A DNA stretch of 64,000 nucleotides from Coprococcus sp. GTDB taxonomy: Bacteria > Bacillota > Clostridia > Lachnospirales > Lachnospiraceae. Under the pieces are notes generated by a model, which had not been told where the DNA came from, did no database searches, and saw only the letters and a list, made by a program, of their open reading frames with translations. Location: contig JAGBHU010000030.1 in NCBI GenBank assembly GCA_017935345.1, forward strand, positions 34,827-98,826. The letters are read 5' to 3'. Shown piece after piece: positions 25,627-33,704 of this stretch. Made by a program: the position numbers and the translations under genes. How positions within the stretch are numbered: position 1 is the stretch's first letter; each line of letters begins with the position of its first letter.

Positions 25627-26916
25627 ATGAGAAAATATAGAAAGATAATCAGCGGATTCATGATAGGAGTCATGCTGGCAGGATGTTTATCCGGCTGCGG
25701 AAAGCATGTGGGGCAGAACACGGAAAATCAAACAGAAGTAAAAAATCTTATGACGGACATCGAGAAGGAGGTGCCGCCTGTAGATGAAACAGGCGAGATG
25801 ACGGATGAAGAAAGAAATCTGGCTATGGCTGATTTTTCCTTAAAGCTGTTAAAGGAATCCGTGGATGCGGATACCAATGTTTTGCTGTCACCGACATCCA
25901 TTATATATGCACTTGCCATGACTGCAAACGGGGCAGAGGGAGAGACAAAAAAACAGCTTGAGACGCTGTTTGGAATGGATATGGATGAGTTAAATGCGTA
26001 TCTGTATAGTTATATGGAAAATATTGCCGCAAGCGAAAAAGGGAAGCTTCTTCTGGCAAATGCCATTTGGTTTTCAACAGAGAAGGATGTTCATATCAAA
26101 GAGGATTTTCTACAGACAAATAAGAACTGGTATGACGCAGAGATATACGAGACCTCTTTTGATGCTGATGCAGTAAATGAAATAAATGAATGGGTATCGG
26201 AGCATACGGATGGGATGATACCTGAAATCATAGAAAAATTGTCACCTGATATCATAATGTGTCTTATCAATGCGTTGTCCTTTGAAGCTGAATGGATGGA
26301 TATTTACACAGAGGATAATATTCGTGACGGTACATTTACAAACAGCAAAGGCGAAAACAAGACGGTTCAGATGATGCATTCGGAGGAATATTCCTATATT
26401 GAAGATACAAATGCATGCGGATTTATTAAAAAATATGAAGATGGCAATTATGCATTTGCGGCAATCCTTCCTGATGAAGGGATAACACTTGAGGAGTATA
26501 TCGAAGGACTGGATGGTAAAAAATTACGGGAGCTCATTACAAATCCAAAAGAAGCTGCTGTACATGCAGCTATGCCGAAGTTTGAAACCGAGTATTCTGC
26601 CAAGCTTGGTGAAGTGTTGAAAAAGCTTGGTGTGACGGATGCATTTTCCGCAGAGCTTGCAGATTTTTCAGGAATCGGTACACTCGATAATCCGAATGAA
26701 AATATCGTTATAAGCGAGGTGCTTCACAAGACAAAAATAACGGTAGATGAAAAGGGAACAAAGGCAGGAGCAGCGACGGCGGTAATGCTGGAAAGGGCTA
26801 CAGCGGTAGAAGAGATAAAGAATATAACATTAGACAGACCGTTTCTTTATATGATTATCGATTGTACAGATAATCAGCCTGTATTTATAGGGACCCTAAA
26901 TGACGTAGAGAAGTAA
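25627..26916 (+). CDS. Serpin-family protease inhibitor, lipoprotein
   Basis: 429 residues. Lipoprotein signal MRKYRKIISGFMIGVMLAGCLSGCGK, so anchored on the outer face of the membrane. The serpin fold is clear: FSLKLLKESVDADTNVLLSPTSIIYALAMTANGAEGETKKQL at the start, AIWFS, the breach region INALSFEAEWM, and DRPFLYMIIDCTDNQPVFIGTL at the end. The reactive loop hinge DEKGTKAGAATAVML (about 374-388) has the small-residue pattern of inhibitory serpins; the scissile bond probably lies near LERATAV, so P1 is Ala or Arg-adjacent, consistent with elastase-like or trypsin-like targets (uncertain). Gut relatives (siropins, Bifidobacterium serpin) block host or bacterial serine proteases. A leader hairpin covers its ribosome binding site. 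Confidence 0.95.
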   Translation: MRKYRKIISGFMIGVMLAGCLSGCGKHVGQNTENQTEVKNLMTDIEKEVPPVDETGEMTDEERNLAMADFSLKLLKESVDADTNVLLSPTSIIYALAMTANGAEGETKKQLETLFGMDMDELNAYLYSYMENIAASEKGKLLLANAIWFSTEKDVHIKEDFLQTNKNWYDAEIYETSFDADAVNEINEWVSEHTDGMIPEIIEKLSPDIIMCLINALSFEAEWMDIYTEDNIRDGTFTNSKGENKTVQMMHSEEYSYIEDTNACGFIKKYEDGNYAFAAILPDEGITLEEYIEGLDGKKLRELITNPKEAAVHAAMPKFETEYSAKLGEVLKKLGVTDAFSAELADFSGIGTLDNPNENIVISEVLHKTKITVDEKGTKAGAATAVMLERATAVEEIKNITLDRPFLYMIIDCTDNQPVFIGTLNDVEK

Positions 26917-26985
26917 AATATAATGAAATGCTGTAGAATCATTTGTTGTAAAAAATTCCAAGAGGTTGTTTTGATGATAAAATAC

Positions 26986-27014
26986 TTTTCATTTATTCAT
27001 AATTCTTGTATAAT
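26986..27014 (+). promoter_or_regulatory. Predicted iorAB promoter
   Basis: TTTTCA at 26986-26991, a 17-base spacer, TATAAT at 27009-27014, 44 bases before the iorA start. The ribosome binding site is AGAAGGG. Confidence 0.5.
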
Positions 27015-27057
27015 AACATTTATATTTACTTAAGAAAGCAAGAAGGGAATTAAGAAA

Positions 27058-28797
27058 ATGGGTGAAAAGAAGATAATGCTCGGAAATGCAGCTATCGCCA
27101 GAGGCTGTTATGAAGCAGGCGTAAAAGTATCAGCGGCATATCCGGGAACACCAAGTACAGAGATTAGTGAAAATATGGTTCAGTATAAGGAGATTTATTC
27201 AGAATGGTCTCCAAATGAGAAGGTAGCGACAGAAGTTGCAATCGGCGCATCGTTTGCAGGCGTAAGGTCTGTCGTATCGATGAAACATGTAGGTGTAAAT
27301 GTAGCATCAGACCCGTTATTTACGGCTGCATATACCGGCGTAAAGGGTGGTATGGTATTGGTGGCAGCCGATGATCCCGGTATGTACTCTTCGCAGAATG
27401 AGCAGGATTCAAGACTTGTGGCAAGAACAGCCATGATACCGGTATTTGAGCCTTCGGACAGCATGGAAGCAAAGGAATTTACAAAGTATGCATTTGAAAT
27501 GAGCGAAAAGTACGATACTCCGATTATGATTCGTACAACGACAAGACTTGCTCATTCACAGGGTGTCGTAGAATTATTTGACAGACAGGAGATTCCTGAC
27601 AAGCCATACGAAAGAGATATCAGAAAGATGGTTATGATGCCGGGAAATGCGATTCCACGTCATATATTTGTAGAAAAGAGACTAAACCAGATGGCGACAG
27701 ACGGTGCCGATATGCCGATTAACAAAATAGAAATGAATGATACAAGTGTAGGTGTCATCACAAGTGGTATTCCTTATCAGTATGTGAAAGAGGCGATGCC
27801 GAATGCATCGGTATTAAAGCTTGGAATGGTAAATCCGCTTCCAAGAAAGCTGATAGAGGACTTCTGTTCAAAGGTTGACAAAGTATATGTCATTGAGGAG
27901 CTTGAACCGCATATTGAGACACAGGTAAGAGCCTGGGGGATTGATGCGACAGGTAAAGAGCTTCTGACGGTACAGGGTGAATATAGTGCAAATATGCTTC
28001 GTGAAAAACTCCTTGGTGAGAAGCTTTTTACGAAAGCAGCCGAGCAGGTGCCTGCAAGACCGCCGATTCTCTGTCCGGGATGTCCACATAGAAGTGTGTT
28101 TACGGTGCTGAATAAGCTGAAAATGCATGCGGCAGGTGATATCGGATGTTATACGCTTGGTGCGGTTGCTCCGCTTAGTGTTATAGACACAACAGTATGT
28201 ATGGGTTCTTCCATATCGACACTTCATGGCATGGAGAAGGCAAAGGGTAAGGATTACATAAAGAACTGGGTAGCGGTTATCGGTGATTCTACTTTCTTAC
28301 ATACAGGTATAAACTCACTGATGAATATGGTATACAATAAGGCTACAGGTACAGTCATTATTCTGGATAATTCAACGACAGGTATGACAGGTCATCAGGA
28401 TCATGCGGCTACAGGAAAGACGCTTATGGGTGAAACGACATATGCCATAAATATTTATGCACTTTGTAAGGCACTTGGCATAGACAGTGTACATGAAATC
28501 AATGCATTTGATGTAAGCGGACTTGAACAGCTTATAAAGGAAGAGGTTGCAAAGGATGAGGTTTCCGTCATTATTACCAAGTCTCCTTGCGTACTTCTTA
28601 AATCGACAAAGGTAACAGGTGTATGCAGAGCAATTCCTGAGAAGTGTAAAAAGTGTGGTATGTGTTTGAAACCGGGATGTCCTGCTATTATCAAACAGCC
28701 TGACGGAACGATTCTTATCGATGAGACCATGTGTAACGGCTGCGGCTTATGTATGAGCCTTTGCAAATTTGATGCTATCGAAAAGGAGGAGTTCTAA
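27058..28797 (+). CDS. iorA: Indolepyruvate:ferredoxin oxidoreductase, alpha subunit
   Basis: 579 residues. The N-terminal pyrimidine-binding domain begins LGNAAIARGCYEAGVKVSAAYPGTPSTEI. The C-terminal half has the CPGCPHRSVF segment, the thiamine-diphosphate GDS...N region (VIGDSTFLHTGINSLMNMVYN...GTVIILDNSTTGMTGHQ), and the tail carries ferredoxin-type cysteines: CKKCGMCLKPGCP and CNGCGLCMSLCK for [4Fe-4S] clusters. With IorB it oxidises aryl pyruvates and CoA to aryl-acetyl-CoA, reducing ferredoxin, in the cytosol. The length is standard. iorB begins one base after its stop. It links functionally with PaaK at 3804. Confidence 0.97.
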   Translation: MGEKKIMLGNAAIARGCYEAGVKVSAAYPGTPSTEISENMVQYKEIYSEWSPNEKVATEVAIGASFAGVRSVVSMKHVGVNVASDPLFTAAYTGVKGGMVLVAADDPGMYSSQNEQDSRLVARTAMIPVFEPSDSMEAKEFTKYAFEMSEKYDTPIMIRTTTRLAHSQGVVELFDRQEIPDKPYERDIRKMVMMPGNAIPRHIFVEKRLNQMATDGADMPINKIEMNDTSVGVITSGIPYQYVKEAMPNASVLKLGMVNPLPRKLIEDFCSKVDKVYVIEELEPHIETQVRAWGIDATGKELLTVQGEYSANMLREKLLGEKLFTKAAEQVPARPPILCPGCPHRSVFTVLNKLKMHAAGDIGCYTLGAVAPLSVIDTTVCMGSSISTLHGMEKAKGKDYIKNWVAVIGDSTFLHTGINSLMNMVYNKATGTVIILDNSTTGMTGHQDHAATGKTLMGETTYAINIYALCKALGIDSVHEINAFDVSGLEQLIKEEVAKDEVSVIITKSPCVLLKSTKVTGVCRAIPEKCKKCGMCLKPGCPAIIKQPDGTILIDETMCNGCGLCMSLCKFDAIEKEEF

Positions 28798-28798
28798 A

Positions 28799-29368
28799 AT
28801 GGAAACAAAAAATATTGTGATTGTCGGCGTAGGCGGACAGGGAACACTTCTTACAAGCCGTATACTCGGCGGTATTACAACGGCGGCAGGTTATGATGTA
28901 AAGCTTTCAGAGGTGCATGGAATGAGCCAGAGAGGCGGAAGCGTTGTAACCTATGTCCGATATGGTGAAAATGTGGCAGAGCCTATTGTAGAGGAAGGCT
29001 GTGCAGATGTGCTGATAGCATTTGAGAGATTAGAAGCTCTCAGGTATGCACATTTCCTCAAGAAGGATGGCGTTATCATCATAAATGACCAGCGGATTGA
29101 ACCGATAACAGTTGTTACGGGAATGGCAGAATACCCTGAAGGCATTATCGAGAAGCTGTCAGCAGAACACAAGGTTATTTCTGTAGATGCCATGGAAGAA
29201 GCAAAGAAGCTGGGTAACCCAAAGGTATTTAATACCATTATTATCGGTGTTGCGGCAAAGCATATGGATTTTGAACACGATAAATGGATTGAGGTTATTC
29301 AGGCAACTGTTCCACCAAAGACTGTAGATATCAATATGAAAGCATTTGAAGTCGGTTACAATCTGTAA
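28799..29368 (+). CDS. iorB: Indolepyruvate:ferredoxin oxidoreductase, beta subunit
   Basis: 189 residues, ATG 28799 with AAGGAGGAG inside the end of iorA. The gamma-type 2-oxoacid oxidoreductase domain starts IVIVGVGGQGTLLTSRILGG, then VKLSEVHGMSQRGGSVVTYVRYG, which are the characteristic GGQG and SQRGG motifs. It forms the heterodimer core with IorA. Standard length; translational coupling ensures equal amounts. A terminator follows at 29393. Confidence 0.97.
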   Translation: METKNIVIVGVGGQGTLLTSRILGGITTAAGYDVKLSEVHGMSQRGGSVVTYVRYGENVAEPIVEEGCADVLIAFERLEALRYAHFLKKDGVIIINDQRIEPITVVTGMAEYPEGIIEKLSAEHKVISVDAMEEAKKLGNPKVFNTIIIGVAAKHMDFEHDKWIEVIQATVPPKTVDINMKAFEVGYNL

Positions 29369-29392
29369 CGATTTTTAAGACGGTATAAAATG

Positions 29393-29446
29393 ATAAAAAG
29401 GTACATGAACAAGTGATTATTAAATTTGTTTTATGTGCCTTTTTAT
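29393..29446 (+). terminator. Terminator after iorB
   Basis: AAAAAGGTACAT pairs with ATGTGCCTTTTT (one G-U pair), followed by a T-rich tail. Confidence 0.8.
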
Positions 29447-29517
29447 TTTCTATTTTTAGTAGAATATTTTGCTATAATGTGATAAAATGTCTCTAACTAT
29501 AGCTGGAGGAAGATAGC

Positions 29518-30633
29518 ATGAATGAAATGATCGATAATCAGATAAATGAAAAATGGCATTTGGTTTTATGGAACATATTTGCGGTTATTTGCGGCATTGT
29601 CATTCTATCAGAATGGATGCTTATTTTCACATATTCATCTGATGCGAATCCGGAAATGGAAAAAGGCTATTATATCATGACCAGGGCAGTAGTGCCTACT
29701 ATCATTGAACTGGCGGTATTGCTGATATCAAGATATTTGCTTAAGAATGACAGGCTTGATATCGGAAAAAAGAATTGGCTTATTTCATTTATGATGTTTT
29801 TGATATTGGCAACGGCTGCGTATGTTCATTTTAAAATACTGCCTATCATATTGTTGCCTGGAGCAGCCATTGTAGCAACGGCATTATTTGCTGACAATGG
29901 GATTACAATGGTTATGACACTGCTCAATCTGACTTCAATCATTATTGATAATATCCGTGTGATGCATTATTTCCGTGTGATGCATTACGATGAATTGAGC
30001 CGCTCGGATTTGATAGGGAATATGATTATGGCGATGGCAATCGCAATCGGATTGTGTGTGTTGGTCATTGTTATTAATGAGCATACAAGGGAACTGATGG
30101 ACTCCATCATAGACAGTTATAGGAAACAGAAATCGCTGAGTGCCGAGATGAAGAAAGACCCGATGACAGGTCTGTATAACAGACGTTCTTTTGAAGAGAC
30201 GCTTGAGAAAGAGATCGAGAATGTGAAGCAGACAGGGAAGAAAGCTTTTATTGCAATATTTGATATAGACCATTTCAAAAACGTAAATGATACCTATGGA
30301 CACGCAAACGGAGATGTTGTTATTAAAGCTCTTTGTAAGATGATGCAGGAGAAGTCTCAGAAGAACGGAATTGCATTCAGATATGGCGGGGAGGAGTTTG
30401 TAATTCTGTTCAGCGATATAGAACTGCCGAAGGTTATTAATATTGTAGAAGATATCAGAACGGAATTCAGGTGTTATTATTTCCAGTTTATGCTGAAGGA
30501 TGGAATTACCTGTAGCTGTGGTATTGCAGAATATCAACAGGGAGAAAGCTCGAAGGCATGGTTTAACAGAGCGGATACATCGCTTTATAAAGCAAAAGAG
30601 GCAGGCAGAAACAGGACTGTAATCAGTGAATAA
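29518..30633 (+). CDS. Membrane diguanylate cyclase
   Basis: 371 residues, AGGAGG-like site before ATG 29518. About six membrane helices in residues 15-185 of no known sensor class, then a GGDEF domain: DPMTGLYNRRSFEETL (about 217), FIAIFDIDHFKNVNDTYGHANGD and RYGGEEFVILF (about 289). The GGEEF loop is canonical, so it should convert two GTP to c-di-GMP. The position of the product-inhibition I-site (RxxD nine residues before GGEEF) reads QKNG, so feedback inhibition is not expected. RVMHYF-RVMHYD comes from an 18-bp tandem duplication (29955-29990). It probably opposes EAL enzymes such as the one at 15682. Confidence 0.94.
   Translation: MNEMIDNQINEKWHLVLWNIFAVICGIVILSEWMLIFTYSSDANPEMEKGYYIMTRAVVPTIIELAVLLISRYLLKNDRLDIGKKNWLISFMMFLILATAAYVHFKILPIILLPGAAIVATALFADNGITMVMTLLNLTSIIIDNIRVMHYFRVMHYDELSRSDLIGNMIMAMAIAIGLCVLVIVINEHTRELMDSIIDSYRKQKSLSAEMKKDPMTGLYNRRSFEETLEKEIENVKQTGKKAFIAIFDIDHFKNVNDTYGHANGDVVIKALCKMMQEKSQKNGIAFRYGGEEFVILFSDIELPKVINIVEDIRTEFRCYYFQFMLKDGITCSCGIAEYQQGESSKAWFNRADTSLYKAKEAGRNRTVISE
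29955..29990 (+). repeat. In-frame 18-bp tandem duplication in the cyclase gene
   Basis: Two adjacent 18-base units beginning CCGTGTGATGCATTA, the second ending CGA instead of TTT. It adds six residues (RVMHYx) in a loop between membrane helices. Confidence 0.85.
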
Positions 30634-30642
30634 ACAGTAATG

Positions 30643-30713
30643 AAAAAGTCTGCTACGGATATTGGTTGAACAAAAAAGTTGGTCAGCCTGATGATCTGTA
30701 GCAGACTTTTTTA
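30643..30713. terminator. Bidirectional terminator, cyclase/amidase
   Basis: AAAAAGTCTGCTAC pairs with GTAGCAGACTTTTTT across a 35-base loop. It reaches the stop codon of the convergent amidase gene. Confidence 0.85.
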
Positions 30714-31451
30714 ATTTTGATTTTGATTTAACCAGTTTACAATGGCATTTGATATGGCATTTGCATATGCCTCCAAATTTTCATTGAACAAATCTAAATC
30801 TGTCTGGCTTGTCATAAAGCCCATCTCCAGTATAAGACTTGTCATTTCGGTTTCCCGGATTACTGCATAGTTACTGTCGCCGCTTTCCTGTGTTCCGATA
30901 CGGACACCACGGTTTTGTGACACGCCGACATTTTCAAGTTTTGAAAGAATTTCGTTTGCAATGGCATAACTTCTGTCAGAACCTGAACTATGTATCCAAA
31001 CCTCGACACCATTTACTTCATTAATGGATTCGGTGGAATTCCTGTGCAGGGAAACAAATAAATCTGCACCGGAATCATTTGCAATCTGTGAGCGTGAGCT
31101 GAGCTCTGTAGAAGAGTCGTCACTTCTGGTCATGACTACGGTTACACCGCTTTTTTTGAGATTTTTTTCAACAAGAAGGGCAAGCCGCAGATTGTCATCT
31201 TTTTCGTAGCTGCCGTCTAAGCCCTCTGCACCTACATCATCTCCACCGTGTCCGGCATCAATACATACAATATAATCTCCTGATGCCTGTGTATATGAAA
31301 AAGCTTCTTTTCCCTTATTTTTTCCGCCGTGCCTTGCTTTTACAAGAAGAACGGCAAGAACGATGATGGCGACAATCAGAGTCGCATTGATAAAAATTAA
31401 AAAATGAATCAGTGACTGCATTTGCTTTGCAGTCATTTTTTTCTTTGCCAT
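30711..31451 (-). CDS. N-acetylmuramoyl-L-alanine amidase (Amidase_3)
   Basis: 246 residues, GGAGGCAAT before ATG 31449-31451. A short basic tail and one membrane helix (about 15-38, FLIFINATLIVAIIVLAVLLV), then an extracytoplasmic zinc amidase: IVCIDAGHGGDDVGAEG (first His), SYEKDDNLRLALLV (Glu ligand), LFVSLHRNS (second His) and ILEMGFMTSQTDLDLF (catalytic Glu). It cleaves the amide bond between MurNAc and the stem peptide, in the style of CwlD/AmiC. No cell-wall binding repeats or SPOR domain; the anchor keeps it at the membrane. Possibly linked to sporulation or cell separation; no nearby gene settles this. Confidence 0.95.
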   Translation of the reverse strand: MAKKKMTAKQMQSLIHFLIFINATLIVAIIVLAVLLVKARHGGKNKGKEAFSYTQASGDYIVCIDAGHGGDDVGAEGLDGSYEKDDNLRLALLVEKNLKKSGVTVVMTRSDDSSTELSSRSQIANDSGADLFVSLHRNSTESINEVNGVEVWIHSSGSDRSYAIANEILSKLENVGVSQNRGVRIGTQESGDSNYAVIRETEMTSLILEMGFMTSQTDLDLFNENLEAYANAISNAIVNWLNQNQN

Positions 31452-31591
31452 ATTGCCTCCATGTTATTTTGCTATACATAAGATACTCCATATTTCGCTG
31501 AATTTCAACGATACATTTCTTAAAGATTAGTAATTGGATGCGGGTCCGTCTTTATAATGCTATTTGCAATTTATGCCGACGAGTGGTATTC

Positions 31592-31620
31592 TTGATTTTG
31601 GTACACGTAAAGTGTATACG
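31592..31620 (+). promoter_or_regulatory. Predicted promoter of the amidohydrolase gene
   Basis: TTGATT at 31592-31597, a 17-base spacer, TATACG at 31615-31620. TACAC/GTGTA forms a short inverted repeat within the spacer and -10. Confidence 0.5.
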
Positions 31621-31643
31621 ACAGATAGAAAAGAGCGATAGTA

Positions 31644-32483
31644 ATGATAGTTGATACACATACACATACATATCCTGAGAAGATAGCAGAAAAGACTTTG
31701 GAGCTTTTAACCGGAAGGGCCGGTACAATCGCACACACAAATGGAAGGACCTCGGATTTGAAAAAATCAATGACAGAAGCAGGTGTGGATGTATCGATTG
31801 TACTGCCTGTTGCCACATCACCGAAGCAGTACGAGCGAATCAATGAAACTGCATATCAGACAAATGAAAGCTATCATGAAACGGGAATATGGTCATTTGG
31901 GGGAATCCATCCTGCAAATGACAATTATAAAGAGATATTAAGGGATATAAAAAATAAAGGGTTGAAGGGTTTAAAATTACATCCTGATTATCAGGATGCA
32001 TATATGAACGACATCAGATATAAACGTATCATCGATTACGCATCCGAACTGGATCTTGCAGTTGTTGTTCATGCAGGACTGGATATCGGATTGCCGGATG
32101 AGATACATTGTACGCCTGATATGATCGTTGAGATATTAGAAGAAGTAAAACCGACGAAGCTTATTCTGGCTCATCTTGGCGGATGGCAGATGTGGGATGA
32201 AGTATATGAGAAAATATGTGGTAGAAATGTGTATCTGGATACAGCATTTTCTTATGGTCAGATTGACTGGATAGAAGGCGTGGAGCATAAATGGAAGCTG
32301 GCAACGACAGAGCAGTTTTTAAGAATTATTGAAAGGCATGGGGCAGACAAAATCCTGTTTGCAACAGACAGTCCATGGTCATCTCAGAAGAAGGGGGTAG
32401 AAGATATCAAAAATCTCCCTGTCAGCGATGAGGTGAAAGACAAAATTCTTGGAGAAAATGCAAAACGGTTATTGGGATTGTAA
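31644..32483 (+). CDS. Amidohydrolase_2 family metal-dependent hydrolase
   Basis: 279 residues. A TIM-barrel amidohydrolase: N-terminal DTHTHTYPEKIA (two metal His), GLKGLKLHPDYQD, VVVHAGLDIG (His), LILAHLGGWQMWDEV (His), and FATDSPWSSQKKGV (metal Asp). Layout and length fit the PF04909 group, which includes decarboxylases and hydrolases of cyclic acids; TatD nucleases have a related start but lack this ending. The substrate is unknown. A predicted promoter lies just upstream; the Shine-Dalgarno (AAAGAG) is weak. It may be in a transcript of its own. Confidence 0.85.
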   Translation: MIVDTHTHTYPEKIAEKTLELLTGRAGTIAHTNGRTSDLKKSMTEAGVDVSIVLPVATSPKQYERINETAYQTNESYHETGIWSFGGIHPANDNYKEILRDIKNKGLKGLKLHPDYQDAYMNDIRYKRIIDYASELDLAVVVHAGLDIGLPDEIHCTPDMIVEILEEVKPTKLILAHLGGWQMWDEVYEKICGRNVYLDTAFSYGQIDWIEGVEHKWKLATTEQFLRIIERHGADKILFATDSPWSSQKKGVEDIKNLPVSDEVKDKILGENAKRLLGL

Positions 32484-32626
32484 AATAATGATAGACACAT
32501 GTAGAAAAAATTGAAAAAATACAAGTTTATCTATTGCATTATATTTAAAAATATGTTACATTTTTGTTACAGGATAATAATTATATTAAAATCCGATTTG
32601 TTTTTTTCACAAAAAATTTTATAGAG

Positions 32627-32656
32627 GGAGATGCTAAAACCCCTGTTAGCATCTCC
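32627..32656 (+). other. Strong isolated hairpin
   Basis: GGAGATGCTA, loop AAACCCCTGT, TAGCATCTCC: a perfect 10-bp stem followed by TTTACTTTG. It may terminate the amidohydrolase transcript or end a short RNA. The rest of 32484-32626 is very A+T-rich with no convincing gene. Confidence 0.55.
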
Positions 32657-32683
32657 TTTACTTTGTTTTCATGTAAAAGGCAT

Positions 32684-32711
32684 AAAAAAAGAACCATTCA
32701 ATGGTTCCTTT
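32684..32711 (-). terminator. Terminator of tRNA-Gln
   Basis: On the minus strand AAGGAACCATT, short loop, AATGGTTC then T7. It begins four bases after the tRNA discriminator. Confidence 0.9.
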
Positions 32712-32714
32712 TAG

Positions 32715-32787
32715 CTGGGCTACTAGGATTCGAACCTAGAAAATGCTGGAGTCAGAGTCCAGTGCCTTACCATTTGGCGATAGCCCA
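32715..32787 (-). tRNA. tRNA-Gln (anticodon CTG)
   Basis: 73 nt. Acceptor TGGGCTA/TAGCCCA with discriminator G, D-arm CGCCAAATGGTAAGGCA, anticodon stem CTGGA/TCCAG around loop CTCTGAC (anticodon CTG, codon CAG), T-arm with GGTTCGAATCC. CCA is not encoded. It has its own promoter and terminator. Confidence 0.96.
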
Positions 32788-32805
32788 ATGTTTTCAACAG
32801 ATGCT

Positions 32806-32834
32806 ATTATATATGAAGGAGTAGGGAAATGCAA
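32806..32834 (-). promoter_or_regulatory. Promoter of tRNA-Gln
   Basis: On the minus strand TTGCAT (32829-32834), a 17-base spacer and TATAAT (32806-32811), about 19 bases before the tRNA. Confidence 0.8.
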
Positions 32835-32872
32835 GCCCTTTTTTTAAAAAAATAAAAAAATATGTTATTAAC

Positions 32873-32901
32873 TTGCCATTGACAGAAAAATATATTATAA
32901 A
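32873..32901 (+). promoter_or_regulatory. Promoter of the thioesterase gene
   Basis: TTGCCA at 32873-32878, a 17-base spacer, TATAAA at 32896-32901. Transcription would begin near 32908, which excludes the upstream ATG at 32901 as start codon. Confidence 0.7.
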
Positions 32902-32948
32902 TGATAAAGACGGATGAAAATTGGGGATTGAAAAGGGATGGATTGGTT

Positions 32949-33653
32949 ATGTATAGTTATGATGCAGTTGTAAGATATAGTGAAACAGGTGGCAATATAT
33001 ATACAAATGCCGCAAGCATAGCAAACTATTTGCAGGATTGTGCCATTCTTCATTCTGAGGAAGTCGGAATCAGTTTAAAATATCTGGCGGAGCATCACAG
33101 GGCATGGTTTCTTGTATCTTGGCAGATTGATATAGACCGGTATCCTGTACTTGGTGAGCAGATTCAGATAAGGACATGGGCTTATGATTTTAAAGGCTCA
33201 ATCGGCTATAGAAATATAGAGATTGTTGACGGGCAGGGACAAAGCATTGTAAAGGCGTCTTCCTTATGGAGTTATGTAGATACGGAGGCTATGCGACCTG
33301 TCAGAATAGAGGAAGCGGTGGCAGCGGCATATCCGTTATTTCCGAAGCTGGATATGGAGTATGCATCACGTAAAATTAGATTATATGACAATCACGAACC
33401 GATCGCTGAGAGAACGGTGATGTCATATCAGATTGATTCGAATAACCATATGAATAATGAGGCTTATATTGCACTTGCACTGGAATATGCGGATGATATA
33501 TCCGATATCAGGCGTGTCAGGGCTGAGTATAGAAAACAGTTTGTAAAAGGGGATACGATCATCGTTAAAAAGGCAGTATGTGAAGAGGGACAACAGCTGA
33601 TACTTTGTGACAGGGAAGAAGCCATCAGGTGTATTGTGTTATTTGAACGGTAA
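32949..33653 (+). CDS. Acyl-ACP thioesterase
   Basis: 234 residues. ATG 32949 is supported by AAGGGATGG at 32933-32941 and by a promoter whose start site lies after the alternative ATG 32901. It is a double hot-dog protein of the FatA/PF01643 family: YDAVVRYSETGGNIYTNAASIANYLQDCA at the start, LAEHHRAWFLVSWQIDIDRYPVLGEQIQIRTWA, SLWSYVDTEAMRPVRI, and in the second hot dog YQIDSNNHMNNEAYIALALEY, containing the catalytic Asn-His region. Bacterial members cleave acyl-ACP to free fatty acids in the cytosol. Normal length. No fatty acid genes adjoin it. Confidence 0.93.
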   Translation: MYSYDAVVRYSETGGNIYTNAASIANYLQDCAILHSEEVGISLKYLAEHHRAWFLVSWQIDIDRYPVLGEQIQIRTWAYDFKGSIGYRNIEIVDGQGQSIVKASSLWSYVDTEAMRPVRIEEAVAAAYPLFPKLDMEYASRKIRLYDNHEPIAERTVMSYQIDSNNHMNNEAYIALALEYADDISDIRRVRAEYRKQFVKGDTIIVKKAVCEEGQQLILCDREEAIRCIVLFER

Positions 33654-33704
33654 TTTGACTGGCGATGCGGCAAATAAATATGAAACGGATTAGGGATTAG
33701 GATC

